Shown here piece by piece: positions 52,549 to 64,000 of a stretch of 64,000 nt of DNA. Every line of letters starts with the position of its first letter. Position 1 is the first letter of the stretch. Source of the stretch: Symsagittifera roscoffensis (Eukaryota; Xenacoelomorpha; Acoela; Convolutidae); contig NC_087068.1 of assembly GCF_963678635.1 (NCBI RefSeq), positions 28,150,318-28,214,317 on the forward strand, written 5' to 3'. The translations under genes were made by a program, and so were the position numbers. The notes beneath the pieces are model-generated. The model saw nothing but the letters and a program-made list of their open reading frames with translations. It ran no database searches and was not told where the DNA came from.

Positions 52549-53259
52549 TTGGTATCGAAGGCTCCAGGAGTTCAAGCTATTCCTTATCCTCAACATTCTA
52601 CTCCAGTATTAGATTTGACGGCTTCTTCGTCCACTTCAGGAAACCAAGGAGCGGAGGTTCCCATCAGTATAAAACCTAAGTCACCATCTCCCACGAAAGA
52701 CACACTACTATTCTGCCCGGATCTTATCCCTATCTCTTCTGACGATGAGTCATCGGTACCGAAGCTACAAGAGTGCTCTTCGACCAATTTGGCAGCATCG
52801 GGTCTTCCCACCCGGGATGTTTCGGGCTTAGTTTCTGAACCGGACGGAAATATTTTGTCATCGTCGAGCTCTTCCCGAATCTCATCTCGCCGGAAAAAGC
52901 AGACAACTTTCTACGGCAGCCCAATCAGACATTCCGTGAATGTCGTCCAAGCTACTTTGTTTTCTCCATCAATTTATGTTTCGCTGGACAGGAGAATTCG
53001 TTTTGCCGTGGCTAACCAACGGCCAAATGTTCAAGTGGGGCAGCCCGGGTTGTTCTTCCCAATGAGTCAGAGGGTTTTAGCAGAAAACATACCCGTTTTC
53101 CGAGCAAGAGTTCAATGGATCATTCCTTGCGTCGTGCAGATAAATAAAACTCTCCTGTTATTCAAACTCTTCTCGTCATTTAAAACAATTTCAGTTCATT
53201 TATCTAAAGTTCAAATCCGTCAATCTTGTAGACTTTTCTTAGTGCTTTATTTATTATAG
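52549..53259 (+). other. Serine-rich 236-codon frame after element B pol
   Basis: Open frame in line with the preceding pol tail, separated by one TAA and lacking an early ATG. It contains serine runs and a basic RRKKQT segment. The same frame and the same TAA are kept in the partial copy at 45759-46469. It may be the end of pol behind a lineage-specific stop, or a separate small product. Family unknown. Confidence 0.45.
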
Positions 53260-53342
53260 GAAATTTTGTTACCGGCAGTGAGTGTACGTTTAGTTTTTCA
53301 TAATTCAAGGAAACTCAAATGTTTAATTTGAATTTTTCCTTA

Positions 53343-53352
53343 GAGGGGGAAA
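53343..53352 (+). promoter_or_regulatory. Element B polypurine tract
   Basis: GAGGGGGAAA directly before the right LTR, primer for plus-strand DNA synthesis. The same tract precedes the left LTR at 46553-46562 as part of the upstream partial copy. Confidence 0.85.
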
Positions 53353-53636
53353 TGTGGTGTGGTGCTGTCAAACTGTGTTGTTATGACGTCATTATAGTAT
53401 TACTTTCAATGCTAGTTGTTAATCATGTTAATCTTGCCTATTGGCTCTCAAGGTCGCTATCGACCTGTCAATCCATATTCTATTCTAAATCAAGTTCGCT
53501 CATTCACTCTGTTTCGATTTATGAAAGATTTAAGTTGAACTCTATATTTTGTCATGACATTATTTACAAATTTATCTATTATATAAACAAGATGAATTGA
53601 GTCTTGTATTACTCTTTTTTTCCTCAAGAAATCACA
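53353..53636 (+). repeat. Element B right LTR
   Basis: 284 bp, TGTGGTGTGG to AAATCACA. Sequence after 53636 (AAGAGTTAAAAAGG) is unrelated to anything before the upstream copy. Confidence 0.9.
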
Positions 53637-54269
53637 AAGAGTTAAAAAGGAGTATGGGAAGATAACACCATTACACGCGCCAAATCAAAAACATGGCTTT
53701 CTGTGGCAAATCTATCTCAATTAGAACACTTTCATAAACTGGGGAAAAATAACGAGATAGCAAACAATTTACGCATCTGATACAGAACAAGAAAACATTA
53801 CGCTACCGACATAATTTTAAACAGAGGCTGAAAATGATTGCATGAAGTTTTCAAAGTTATTGATGAGGTAGCCGGTGAAATTAAAATAAAATAAAAAAAC
53901 AATGACGATGATTTTAATGAAAGAGAACTCTTAGCTTTTAAAAACCTTTTTTTTCAACCAGGAGGTTGGAATAGCCGAAAATATTGAGATTTTACATATG
54001 TAAAATCAAAAATATACAGATTGTTTCAAATTAATTTATGGGTTTTTGGAATCAATAGTTAACAAAAAGGCGCCAATGATGAAATTGCCTCAAATTGATT
54101 CCATAAGGAATTTTAAAAACGCCACTAACCAGCATGCTTAAAAACTGCAATAATCTATAGGTGAGCCAGAAAACTACAATTTTATTTTATTACTGCACGC
54201 CTCGGGTAAAATAGATGAAATAAAAAATTACAACAAAATGAAAATTAGAGTCTTTAGATTTTTCTGTTG
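53637..54269. other. No gene seen
   Basis: AT-rich. It may include decayed upstream parts of the LINE that follows, but nothing is recognisable. Confidence 0.3.
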
Positions 54270-55390
54270 TAAACTGTTATTTCAAATATTGCAAGGACCA
54301 AAAAATTCCGGAAATTACACAATTTGGCTTCAGACAGGGTTTAATTTCAATTGATGCCGTAGCGACACTTAAACGGTCTGACTGGGGTGGGACAATCAGA
54401 AGAAGCCAAGGCAATGTAATTTTTTTGATATAAAATAACTTTTTGTTATGTTCGATCAAAAGCAACTTCTAAAAAAAGGTTACTCTTGCGGATTGCGTGG
54501 ACCCTTTTTCAAAATACTGACATCCTACCTTGGTAACAGGACTAAATTTACGTTGCAGCCTAACAAAAAAAAATCCAACAAGAAAAAACCATTTTGTTAT
54601 GAAGTGCAGCAGGGCTCAGTTGTAGGTCTCCTTTTTTTCCTTATCTTCATAAATGATTTATCCTAAAATCAATCAAACAACTCACTTTTTTCTTTACGCT
54701 TATGACATTGGATATTTAACTTCAAAATCAAAATGACTCATTTGCTCCAGAGCATCAAACAACGTTCAACAAAACTGAAATATGGCTGAAATAGAACACT
54801 CTCACCCTCAATACGGATAAAACAGAAGCAATTAATTCAAGGAGTCAAAACAGAAAGTTCAGATTGAAGCGCAAATGAATTCAAAAACTATTGAAACAGG
54901 AATGTTTACGTAAGTACCTAGTAATAACAGTAGCAAAGATTTTAGTTTTGTTATTCACGATTTTACTCTCAGGAAAAAATGAATTTTTTGCGGTTTACTC
55001 TATTAAAACCTCAAAAATGAGACAGTGATATATGCAAAAAACACAAATTATATATATCTACTGAACTTCGTATTTATAAAACTCTTGGAACAGTATAATG
55101 AAATGATTCCGAAAAAATTCCCAGCAGATACTGTACGCAACGCAATAAGTGAAGTCGGCCTTAATAAATTAACAAAACGAAGAAGAAAATTGAAAATTTA
55201 ACGATTGGTGCAAATTACAAAACAAAAAGCTCACTGCATATAAAATTTCAAAAATTGCTCGGTTGATTTTTTTTGCGTTTTGGTCGAACCAGATGAATTT
55301 CGGAGTTAGGCAACCGACAAAACAATTTAATTTTTTTCCGCTCAGAGAACGGATCAGAAGTAATGATGAATGTCTATCAAGCTGATGTTT
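54270..55390 (+). pseudogene. Decayed LINE reverse transcriptase
   Basis: Reverse-transcriptase motifs of a jockey/CR1-like non-LTR element appear in order across several frames. FGFRQG...DAVATL lies near 54325-54370. GLRGPFFKILTSYLGNRT is at about 54495-54545. QQGSVVG..FFLIFINDLS is at about 54605-54663, ending at a stop. FLYAYDIGYL at about 54688-54720 is the YADD catalytic box with the first Asp changed to Tyr. A TLNTDKTEA segment follows near 54808. The region near 55300 (VRQPTKQFNFFPL) resembles the short C-terminal tail of these proteins. Stops and frame changes are frequent. It is far more AT-rich than the 27.8-kb LINE and has no obvious close relation to it. Confidence 0.7.
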
Positions 55391-57757
55391 AATGTTTGTA
55401 ATTGCGTTTTTATAACAATCATCACCGGTATACTAGCCTGAACACAATATATTATGATTACGATTACTTGAACATCTCAAAAGTTTTTACAATAATTGTC
55501 TTTTTTCAATCTTTAGGGTAGGTTTTTTCCGCTTCTGTGTGCGAGATTTTTTCGAAACAATCTGAGGGCATAACCGATAATTGGGCAAACAATTAATTGA
55601 TTCAATGTAGGTGCCTTTATCCAATTTTTGGGGGATTATTATTTAACAAAAGCTTGACAAAATTTTTAATTGTGAATTAACAATTTATTTTTTAGGCAAT
55701 TTTTTCAATCTCCGTTACAATCACGTCTGTAAATAAAAAGAGGCCAAAACTTGCTCTGAAAAAATGTCAAAGTTGCTTATAAAGTGTTTACGGAAGTTAA
55801 TTATGAACTTCAAAAAGTGTTTACTGACGGTCAGAAACTTTAAAAGCTTCTTGTTTCGGGTTGTGAAAACTTTGGAGCACATAAATTAGAATTACCAAAT
55901 TTCATTTTTAAGAAATATCTTCGATTTGGGGCAATGGATTCAAGAAAAACTGGAGTTAAGGGATACAGTCAGAAAAAACATTTAGAGGCATGAAGAACTC
56001 TCATATCATCATTGGAGATAAAAACAGATACGGTAATTTACTTCAGTCTTTGAAGCAGCTAAAAAAAGATATCGTTGACATAAATTATTATTTTGTTCGC
56101 CAGGTTTTGCTGAAGCGATGAAGGAAAAAAAGAACAATCCAGTTATCATGCAGCAAAAGTTTGGCTGAAAATGGCCAGCTTACACCAAGCAAAAGTGAGA
56201 CGTATTTGAGCAAGGCGCTTTAACATTTATGCTAGAATGTCTGGATGAAGTACTGACTCTCAGGTTTGAGCCATATGTACACGGCGATCTAAAGCTACAC
56301 GAAACATTCTATCTGAGCTCCACCCGAATTAGTTTTGTTTTTTGCTCCATTTATCGATGTTGAGACTCTATTGAATAATGTATTTGTGGGCGGGGGGAGG
56401 GGGGTTTGACCGCATATCTGTAATTCTGCGAGGGGTCAGTTGTCCGAGAATAAATGACAAATTGTGGGGCGAGCAATTAACCGATTTCTGAAACGTTTGC
56501 AACCACCAGGTACATCTGATGCAGTAGTTTTGTGGAGGGCGTTTGTCCAGATTGCTGACATTGGACAATTTGTGGTGAAGCAGTTGCTACAAATGCTTAA
56601 GAATTGACAATTAGCTAATAAAATGCACAATTTTTTTTAGCTCAGCTATAGTATTTTGCATGCCAAGATTTTTCAAAGAAAATCAACTAAAGCAAAAAAG
56701 GCCTTCTTCTTTGTTTTTCATCGGAAAATGAGAACTGGAGAATGAGAATACCTGTAATTTGGCCTCTCTCGGAAATGTTCCTGGAAGTAAAAACTGAAGA
56801 TTCTTCCTGAAGAAAAAGTTTCTGGAGGTATTAACTGAAATATTCGTTTTATAGATTTTTGAAATAATTGCACGATTGCTAGTTTTTCAAACCACTTTTT
56901 TGACCGAGAAATGTGGGTTATGAAAAATGTACGTCTCGTTTTCCAATTTTGTTGTCTTTTTCGCAATCAAAAGAGCAGTTGACAACACGCAGAAAAACCT
57001 TTTCAAAAATTTGCAATTAAACACTTATTTACCCGGCAACAGATATTTCGAGATCGATGTCAGCACTTAAAGAGGAATCCGTTGTTAAAAGCATACTGGC
57101 ATTCAAACAAAAGTTTCAGGGATAGATGCGATCGAGGGATACGGTTTTTGGAGAGAAATAGGGCCTGAATGGCAGATGTTTTTTTTACCAGATACAATCA
57201 TTAAATCCCTCTGCTTAAACTTCAAAACTTCTGAGGTTGAAAAAAATTGCGAAAGGTGTAAAAGGAAGAGTGGTAACTGTAGTCCAAAATACCTTTGAAA
57301 ATCATAAATAAAAAGGGAGTTCAGTTTCTGATCAGAATTCATCTTACTTTTGTCTAACTTAGCCTGAAAATAGAAATATTTTAGACCAGTTTTTTCAACA
57401 CTGAGCAAATATGAAACATTATAGCAGTGGGAATCAAGACCATAAAGGCTTCAAAGAGATACTACCCCTGAACTCTTTCAGGCATTTTTGAGGTAAACAC
57501 AATTGGCTTGACAATCAAAATCTTTCCATTCAAAATTCTTTCCATTCACTTCAGTGGAAAAACTTGAATGACATAACTATTTTTACCAGTTTGATTTTTA
57601 ATTTTTTTGGGTTCTTTTCATTATACTGCCGAAAATCACCAAATCATAACTGATTTTCTTTTTGTAACAAAAAACCGGTTTTTTGGCTCATATGTTTTAA
57701 CCATATACCACTCAATTTGATTTTGAGCTGAGAAATGTTTGAATGCAAAACTAATTG
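55391..57757. other. No gene seen
   Basis: AT-rich sequence with a G-rich patch at about 56388-56405. I recognise no coding sequence or element end. Confidence 0.35.
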
Positions 57758-58963
57758 TTCCGACTTTCGTAACGACAGTAACGGAATATTTGTGCTCGGT
57801 GTGGGTTTTTTTTTCTTCAGACAAATTTCGACTTTTTAACTAGCCATTTTGACGGAAATTTTTTTCATGTCATTCGAAAGGTATTATTGTCCTGAGCTCA
57901 AATTTGAAAAATATTTCACCTGTGATTTTTTTTCGTAAAGTTACGGGGGCTTAAAGATTGCCATTTTGGCCAATTTGGGACAATTAAAGCGCGATATATT
58001 TCGCGCTTTTAACGCGTAAGCGGAGAGTTAATCAGTCTTAAAAATTGTTCAAATTGGTTGAAAGAAGCTTATTTGCCATAATTGATTTGTTACAAGGAGC
58101 AAAATCTATCCTTTTGTACTTTATATGGCGTGTGGGGGGATGATTTTCAAAACAAAAACAAATTTTAAGAAAAAAAATTCATTTTGTTTAACTTCATTTA
58201 ATTTTTTAATGTTATCCCGGGATGGCCAAAAATACAAGTCATACAATTTCCATATATGGAAAAATGCTAGTCATACACTTTCCATACGTACAGAAAATTG
58301 CATGAAAGGTCTATGATTAGTATTTTTTCATATATGGAAATTGTATGACTAGCATTTTTCCATAAACCAAAAATATTGATTTTTTACATTTTAATTTCTC
58401 AAAATTTTTTGGTTAGGTTCGTAACCGAACACAAATGACATAAACCTTGATTACTCAAACGTAGTAACCAACGGTTTGGCCGTCTCGCATTAAAAATGCA
58501 ATGGAAACAGCCTGATATGTGTTACTTCTGTCTCAGACAAATAATATAACGAAAGTAATTAACTTTTCAATTTTGGCAATAATTTTCAAAGATGATTATT
58601 TCTAAAATTTGAATTTTTAAATTACCAGACATTGATCAAGGCATAAAAACATGTCATATAAAAGAAAGAGGAGTTTTAAGCGTTTATGGAAATTGTATGG
58701 CTAGCATTTTTTTTTCATACCATTTTTTTTTTCCTTTTTTTATGAAAAGATACCAATCTTTATTTATGAAAAGATATGAAAAAATACCTTGAAATTCGAT
58801 TAAACTAATTTTGCAAAATTGTATGAAATTTGTATGACTAGCATTTTTCCATAGACTAAGTGTATGAAATTGTATGATTCGCATTTTTGGTCTATGGAGG
58901 TCAACCCGGGACTACTGCTCCATAAACCTTAAAAGGCAGTCGGAACATTCAGGGCTTCGCAGA
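57758..58963 (+). repeat. 525-bp repeat, third copy, split by an insertion
   Basis: 57758-58215 matches the first part of the repeat at 16622-17146 and 58911-58963 matches its end (ACTGCTCCATAAACC to CATTCAGGGCTT). The middle is an insertion at 58216-58910. Continuity with the unsplit copies gives the relative age: repeat first, insertion later. Confidence 0.8.
58216..58910. mobile_element. Nested palindromic element with CCCGGG ends
   Basis: About 695 bp with inverted ends CCCGGGATGG... and ...GTCAACCCGGG, inserted in the 525-bp repeat. A phrase close to GGAAATTGTATGACTAGCAT is repeated at least five times in both orientations (about 58234, 58334, 58687, 58825 and 58866). No coding capacity. 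Superfamily unknown. Confidence 0.65.
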
Positions 58964-59626
58964 ACTTTCTAGAACTTAGTAGAACTTTCTGACTAGTTCT
59001 AGATTTCAAAGACAAAAACAAGGAAACGCCTCTGGAACTCAGCAATTTTTTTGAGTGGGGTTTAATTGCCACAACACGTGTGTCGCTGGTTTTCAGAACA
59101 ACAAAACTTTGGTACGAACTTTGTGTAGGCAAGAATTGATTTAAAGTACAGCTACAAAAAGTTCTATTCCAATTAAACGTTGTGCCTGTTGAGTTCAGAC
59201 GCAAATGAGCATAATTCTGTGCTCTTCTATAAAAGAGAGTTTGGCGGCTTTGTGAACTCTTTCGACTCACTAATTGTCTTTAGACCAGTCAAGAAGAACT
59301 TCAAGTTGATTCCTTAGTTGAATTTGAATATTTGCGACTAATGTAATTAATCTCTCGTTACAGCTTTTCAGCCATTTTCACTTTATCTATCTTTGGGCCT
59401 TCTCCTAATCGGATCGTTTTTCAAATCGCATATGCAAACATCTTCATTTTTTGTTCACTTCATATGTTGATTACGCCATTATGGTGAAGCAATTATTTTA
59501 TTGTGGCCAAAAGTTTCAACCTATTGAACTCAAATTATAGAAATATATATAAAATTTTTGCCTAGTCGAGCTTTTTGGGATAAATCAAAATTAAAGGCCT
59601 GAATTGAAAATTTTCGAGGCCCAAAT
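58964..59626. other. No gene seen
   Basis: Nothing recognised, apart from a short AGAACTTTCTAGAACTTAGTAG duplication just after the 525-bp repeat. Confidence 0.3.
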
Positions 59627-60193
59627 TTTGCCCCAAAAACTGATCATTCTAGACTTCTCAATCAATTGAAAATCACACCACAACTACGAAGTCAATTACT
59701 GTAAAAAATAATATGAAAGTGAGCCTATTACGTAGCCTAACAAAAATTAAGAAAGGTATACACGCCAAAACATTGTGTCAAAATTAATTTATTTGTGTTT
59801 GATAGCCAAATAAATTGAAACGATAGTTATAAAAACCAATATACTTTTTAAAAACAATTTTTCAACGTTCCTTTTATTTGGAGAATATACTTTACTTTAA
59901 GAGACTCACTTTAGCCAGTAATTGCTTTGTAACTTCGGTACTCTCAACCCATCAACTCAAGTTATGAAAATTTGAATCAAATCTTTGCTACGTCGAGCTT
60001 TTTAGGATGAAAAGAAATAGAGGCGTGATTTGAAGGAAAAATTTGAAGTGGAAAATTTTTTTTGAAAATTTTTTTTGCCTAATTCAAAAACCGGAGCCTG
60101 CTCCTTTTTTTGCTCCGGATCGTCAATTTGTGTTCAGATTCCAAAGAAACGAGCTTTTTTTTTTTACAAAACTTCCTGTTTCCAGACAAGTTC
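59627..60193 (+). repeat. Copy of the interior of the 61.1-kb element
   Basis: 567 bp matching 61281-61855 in the same orientation, from CCCCAAAA.TGATCATT to TTCCTGTTTC.AGACAAGTTC. It includes the GTATACACGCCAAAACATTGTG and CTCCGGATCGTCAATTTGTG phrases. Terminal inverted repeats are not seen around this copy. Confidence 0.75.
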
Positions 60194-60664
60194 TATCACT
60201 ACAAAGCGCTTCATTTTTTCAGAAAATTTTAAAATTCAATTGTTTTCTTAGTACAAAACCGAAGCGATCAAACTGAGTAGGTGTATCTTAATGAAGCTTG
60301 TGTTGATTCCTGACTTTGAAAAATTCAAAGCTACTAATTCAGCCAAAAATGTTTAAAAAAAGTTTCAACATTCTCCAGGAAACAAAACAGTTCCGTACTA
60401 TTTTTAATATATTTTTTCGGCTTTTAGGTAATATTTTAAAAAGAAGTTTTTGAAAGTTTTTTAAATTTGTTTTGGTCTCTATAGCCTTCTAGTCTCAGTT
60501 GTTTTCTTCAACATCCTTCTGGTAGCATTTGTTCAACATCCTTAATTGTAACATTTTCAGTTCTGCTGTTGGGTAATAACTAGCATCAAAAAAATGCAAA
60601 TTGAGCTGAGCGAGCATCTGAAGGAATTCAATTTGAAGGCAAGTACTCTTCCTGAAAACAAACA
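60194..60664. other. No gene seen
   Basis: Nothing recognised in this stretch. Confidence 0.3.
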
Positions 60665-60830
60665 AGCCAACAAACAGTTGCAAAAGAGTCAATGAACGCA
60701 AAGAAACAAAAAACTGAATTAGTTTTTGTTAACTTCATATTTCGAGTTTCAAAAAAAAATTACATGGCTTAAAAGCTCTTCTAATTTTAAGAATAATTTA
60801 TGACTGGAATTTTTGATAAAATGAATTCAG
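60665..60830 (+). repeat. Dispersed repeat, copy 3
   Basis: Diverged copy of the 4335-4525 and 5070-5262 repeat, recognised by CAGTTGCAAAAGAGTCAATGAACGCAA-like and ATGGCTTAAAAGCTCTTCTAA-like phrases in the same order. Confidence 0.4.
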
Positions 60831-61118
60831 GTCAAAATGAACTCAGTTAAATTCCACTTCGAAACTAGAATTCGATCACGTTTTTTTTCACACAACTTCT
60901 TCGTTCGTATTTGGTAAGTGCATTGTACTGCCTGGTAGCAGATGAATTTCAATTGAGCGCAAGAAGTATATGATTACCTAAGTACATTCATGAATGCATT
61001 AAAAAAAATTATGCACTACAGTAGCTAGTAGAACTTATTAAGATTTTCCTGAAAACAAAACAAATCATTACGATCTCTGTAAGAGTCTGAACTACGTTCA
61101 TCGACTATTAACCAGTTA

Positions 61119-62178
61119 CACTACTGGCTTAAAATATCCTGACAAAACGCAAAAATATTGAAACTTGAAACGCATTTTTCTCAAATTGAGTTGACATTAG
61201 ACAAAAAATGATGATGAAAAACTGGCTGAGAGTTTGGACAATTTTTTCGGTGTAATTTGTTTTGCGAAGTTTGGGTTAAAATTTTACCCCAAAATTGATC
61301 ATTTTAGACTTTTTAGTCAATAGAAAAATACACCACAACTACGAAATCAATTAGTGTCAAAACAATATCAAAGTGAGCCTCTTACTTGGCCTAGCAAAAA
61401 TTAAGAAAGGTATACACGCCAAAACATTGTGTAAAAAAAGTTTATTTCTGTTTGATAGCCAAGTAAACCAAAACGATATCTATAAAAATTAATAAACTTC
61501 TGAAAAACAATTTTTCAACGTTCCTTATTTTTGGAGAATATAATTGACTTTAAGAGACTCATTTTAGCCAGTAATTGTTTTGTAACTTCGGTAATCTCAA
61601 CCCATCAAACTCAAGTTATGAAAATTTAAATCAAATCTTTGCTAAGTCGAGCTTTTTAGGATGAATAGAAGTAGAGGCGTGATTTGAAAAAAAAATAAAA
61701 AACCTTGAAGTGGAAATTTTTTTTTTTGAAAAATTGTATTGCCTAATTCAAAAACCGGAGATTGCTCCTTTTTTGCTCCGGATCGTCAATTTGTGTACAG
61801 ATTCCAAAGAAACAAGCTTTTTTTTTTACAAAACTTCCTGTTTCAAGACAAGTTCTTGAAGGTTTCGCGTATCTTTTTGGAGACCAAACTGTTCCTTAAT
61901 TTTGTTGAGCCAGAGAAAAAACTTACATTGATATATTTTTGCCAGTATTTGATTTCACAGTTTCGGTGTAAATTTTAGTTGACTAAAAAGGCTAAAATGA
62001 TCAGTTTTTGGGGGAAATTTGGCCTGAAATTCGCAAAACAATACACCGAAAAAAATATGTTCAAATTGTGAACAAATTTTGTGCTCGTATTTTTGGCTAA
62101 AGTCAACCCAATATGAGAAAAACGCGTTGTAATTTTCAAATTGTATGCTTTTTGCCTTGATAATTTAAATCAGCACTG
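61119..62178. mobile_element. Tc1/mariner-like non-autonomous element, 1,060 bp
   Basis: Ends CACTACTGGCTTAAAATATCC and (complement of the right end) CAGTGCTGATTTAAATTATC, flanked by TA on both sides (61117-61118 and 62179-62180). The terminal 200 bp are diverged relatives of the palindromic MITE at 14731-15461. The middle (61281-61855) is the segment also found at 59627-60193. No transposase. Confidence 0.65.
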
Positions 62179-63102
62179 TATTACAAAGATCAATAAGTTT
62201 GATTCACCGCCAAATGTGTAATTTTTTGTTTTTATAACAATAATAGGATGTTCACAAATAGCTGTCAATCTTTTTGTTATATTAATTGAACATCCTTTCA
62301 GGTTAGTTGAGAATTTTAAGCGTTTCTTAAGTGTGTCAATAGCGTTTCCTAAACAAGAAAAATTTTGGTGTCGCTTATCCAAATTTGATGCTTTTAAATA
62401 TTACCAAAGTGGGTAACTTGTGTGTGGTCGGGGGGTCGAACCCCTGAAAAAGAGCTTCCTCCATAAATCCGCTACTGTTTGTAGTAATTCAGTCTCAGCG
62501 CGAAAGTCTTAACGAACTCGAGTCGAGCTTTCAGTCTAAAAAGAACAGGTGGGCCGGAGCTTTTGTTGAAGCACATCGGAGAAGTTAACATTCTCCTTTA
62601 TATTTGTGCATTTAGGTAGACCAGCGTACTGGTGGATGCGCTGTCAACATATATTGGCGGTCTATCAAGAGAAGGGTTCAGTTTTGTTATCAATAAAATC
62701 GCTATTTAGATTTTGGGCCACAATAGTCACCTCGGTTTTTTTGAGAGTTGGTCCTGAAAATAGCCATATTTCAATGAAGATTTTGTAGGTGTATAAGTGT
62801 CTCGGCTCTCTCTAATGTTCAGCCATGGACCTATGAAGTCACGAACAGTTGCCACATGCACTTATTCATTTGCAAAAAAATCGACTGCAGTAATTTAAAA
62901 TCTGTTTCCAGATTATGTCAAAGATTCTGCCACACCTTCCCTCCAAATGCTGGTGGTTAATAACATACCACTGTAGTTCAGAGACACTTCTCTGCGCAAA
63001 ATGGTTGAGAAAATTGCTATTCTCAAGCAATCTGCACAACCTACTAATGCATAAAAATGTTTTTTAATCAGGGTTGTCCGATTAGTCACTTGCGATAGCC
63101 CA
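62179..63102. other. No gene seen
   Basis: Nothing recognised. A GGGTCGAACCC phrase near 62430 looks like a Pol III B box, but no A box or tRNA fold accompanies it. Confidence 0.35.
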
Positions 63103-63757
63103 CCCGCACCGGAGTTCCATGGATAATAATCGATTATATTGGATTTTTGTTGACAACCTCAAAAAAACTACAAAAATAATCAATTATAATCGATTAAAAA
63201 TGGATTATAATGATACTATTTTTCTAAGCAATATAATCCCAATATAATCGATTATAATGGATTATAATCGATTATTTTTGAAAGAGAATAAAATTTGTTT
63301 TTAAAGCAAAATAATCCGCAGAGGTCACTGGTTCTGGAGAAGTTTAGGAGAACATGAATATGAACAAATGGGAGAACATGAAGATGAAAACATTTAGCCT
63401 GTTTTTCTGATTCGTTATAAATGTATGCTGATTCTATGTTTTAAATCATTCTTTGCTTTAACTGCATGTTTTTAGGAAAACTTAGTAACTTTACATTTTT
63501 AAACTTGCTTTTTTCTTCCAGACATAGAAAGAACTAAAAATAGAATAGCCTAATTAACGAAATAAAATGGATTATAATGGATTATAATGGATTTTTATTT
63601 TTCAAAAAAATCAATTTTAATGACCACATAATCGATTACGTGGTCTAAATTTGCCACAATAATGGATTATAATGGATTATAATGGATTATAATGACAACA
63701 TTTCAGACAACATTTTTCCAATATAATCGATTATTATCCATGGAACTCCGGTGCGGG
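63103..63757. mobile_element. AT-rich MITE with 40-bp inverted ends
   Basis: Ends CCCGCACCGGAGTTCCATGG and its exact reverse complement, continuing inward through ATAATAATCGATTATATTGG on both sides. The 655-bp interior is made largely of TAATCGATTATAATGG-type words in both orientations. No coding capacity and no clear target duplication. Confidence 0.75.
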
Positions 63758-64000
63758 CAGCTGCTGAAATTAAGACGCCCGCGACACTTATTCGACAAGT
63801 TTGCTTGTTCGTACTCACAAACATATACTGATAAATAATTGAACGATCTCCGTTCTGGATCAATTAACTGGACGGAGGATAGTTCACGTGATCTCTACTT
63901 TTATGCTATTTCGAAGATGTCGTCAAATTTACTTAAAGTGACGTTCATGTCTTTGTTTCCGTACAACACCCCTCCACTGCGGAGAAAGTCGAGCACCTGG

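Larger units (their letters stand above)
46563..53636 (+). mobile_element. Element B: broken Ty3/gypsy retrotransposon
   Basis: 7,074 bp between two LTRs of about 284 bp. Gag zinc knuckles, protease, RT, RNase H and integrase appear in Ty3/gypsy order but in several frames with stops. There is no env. No target duplication can be seen because the left LTR is joined to the end of another copy. It is more distant from element A than any domain-level resemblance and belongs to another lineage. A relative left scraps at 19270-19660. Confidence 0.9.

Noticed and set aside
62420-62450. Possible tRNA or tRNA-derived SINE (GGGTCGAACCC)
   Set aside because: Only a B-box-like phrase is present; no A box, anticodon stem or poly(A) tail was seen.

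Overview
The window is AT-rich animal nuclear DNA. One conserved host gene is recognised with confidence: NUP155 on the minus strand (22973-26998), uninterrupted for 1341 codons. Almost everything else is transposable elements, their remains, or sequence in which I see nothing. The animal is not identified. An intronless NUP155 with a 3' splice-acceptor-like CAG seven bases before its ATG, env-bearing Ty3/gypsy elements and a 2A-bearing LINE would fit a small marine invertebrate such as a tunicate or larvacean, but this is a weak inference.

Layout. 1-11.2 kb: a decayed MULE transposase piece, dispersed repeats, a hAT-like MITE and two copies of an unidentified decayed coding sequence. 11.58-13.88 kb: a minisatellite of about 26 units of ~89 bp. 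14.7-17.7 kb: a perfect-armed Tc1/mariner-like palindrome, one arm of a long-distance inverted repeat (partner at 6.56-7.01 kb) and a tandem 525-bp repeat. 18-20 kb: minus-strand retroelement scraps. 23-27.6 kb: NUP155 and a possible small gene upstream on the same strand. 27.8-29.5 kb: a GC-richer, broken non-LTR retrotransposon whose ORF opens with a 2A peptide.

31.5-44.2 kb: the centrepiece, a complete 12.7-kb retrovirus-like Ty3/gypsy element (element A). It has 390-bp LTRs differing at 3 positions, a 5-bp target duplication (GTGCT), a 20-nt primer-binding site, open gag, a -1 frameshift site of the form A AAA AAC directly on the gag stop, open pol, and an open env with a furin-type site, fusion peptide and membrane anchor. 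Between pol and env it carries cargo that I do not know from this element class: an ORF ending in a TARG1/OARD1-type macro domain (ADP-ribosyl hydrolase fold) with both catalytic residues present, then six near-identical 170-bp tandem repeats, then a small unidentified ORF.

45.7-53.6 kb: a second, unrelated and broken Ty3/gypsy element (element B), preceded by the 3' end of another copy so that one LTR is shared in tandem. 54.3-55.4 kb: a decayed LINE reverse transcriptase. 57.7-64 kb: nested and dispersed non-autonomous elements.

How it works together: element A looks like a recent and possibly competent insertion, with Gag and Gag-Pol made by frameshifting and the macro-domain protein, small ORF and Env presumably made from other mRNAs. 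Because the macro-domain ORF lies inside the LTRs and target duplication, it belongs to the element rather than to a neighbouring host gene.
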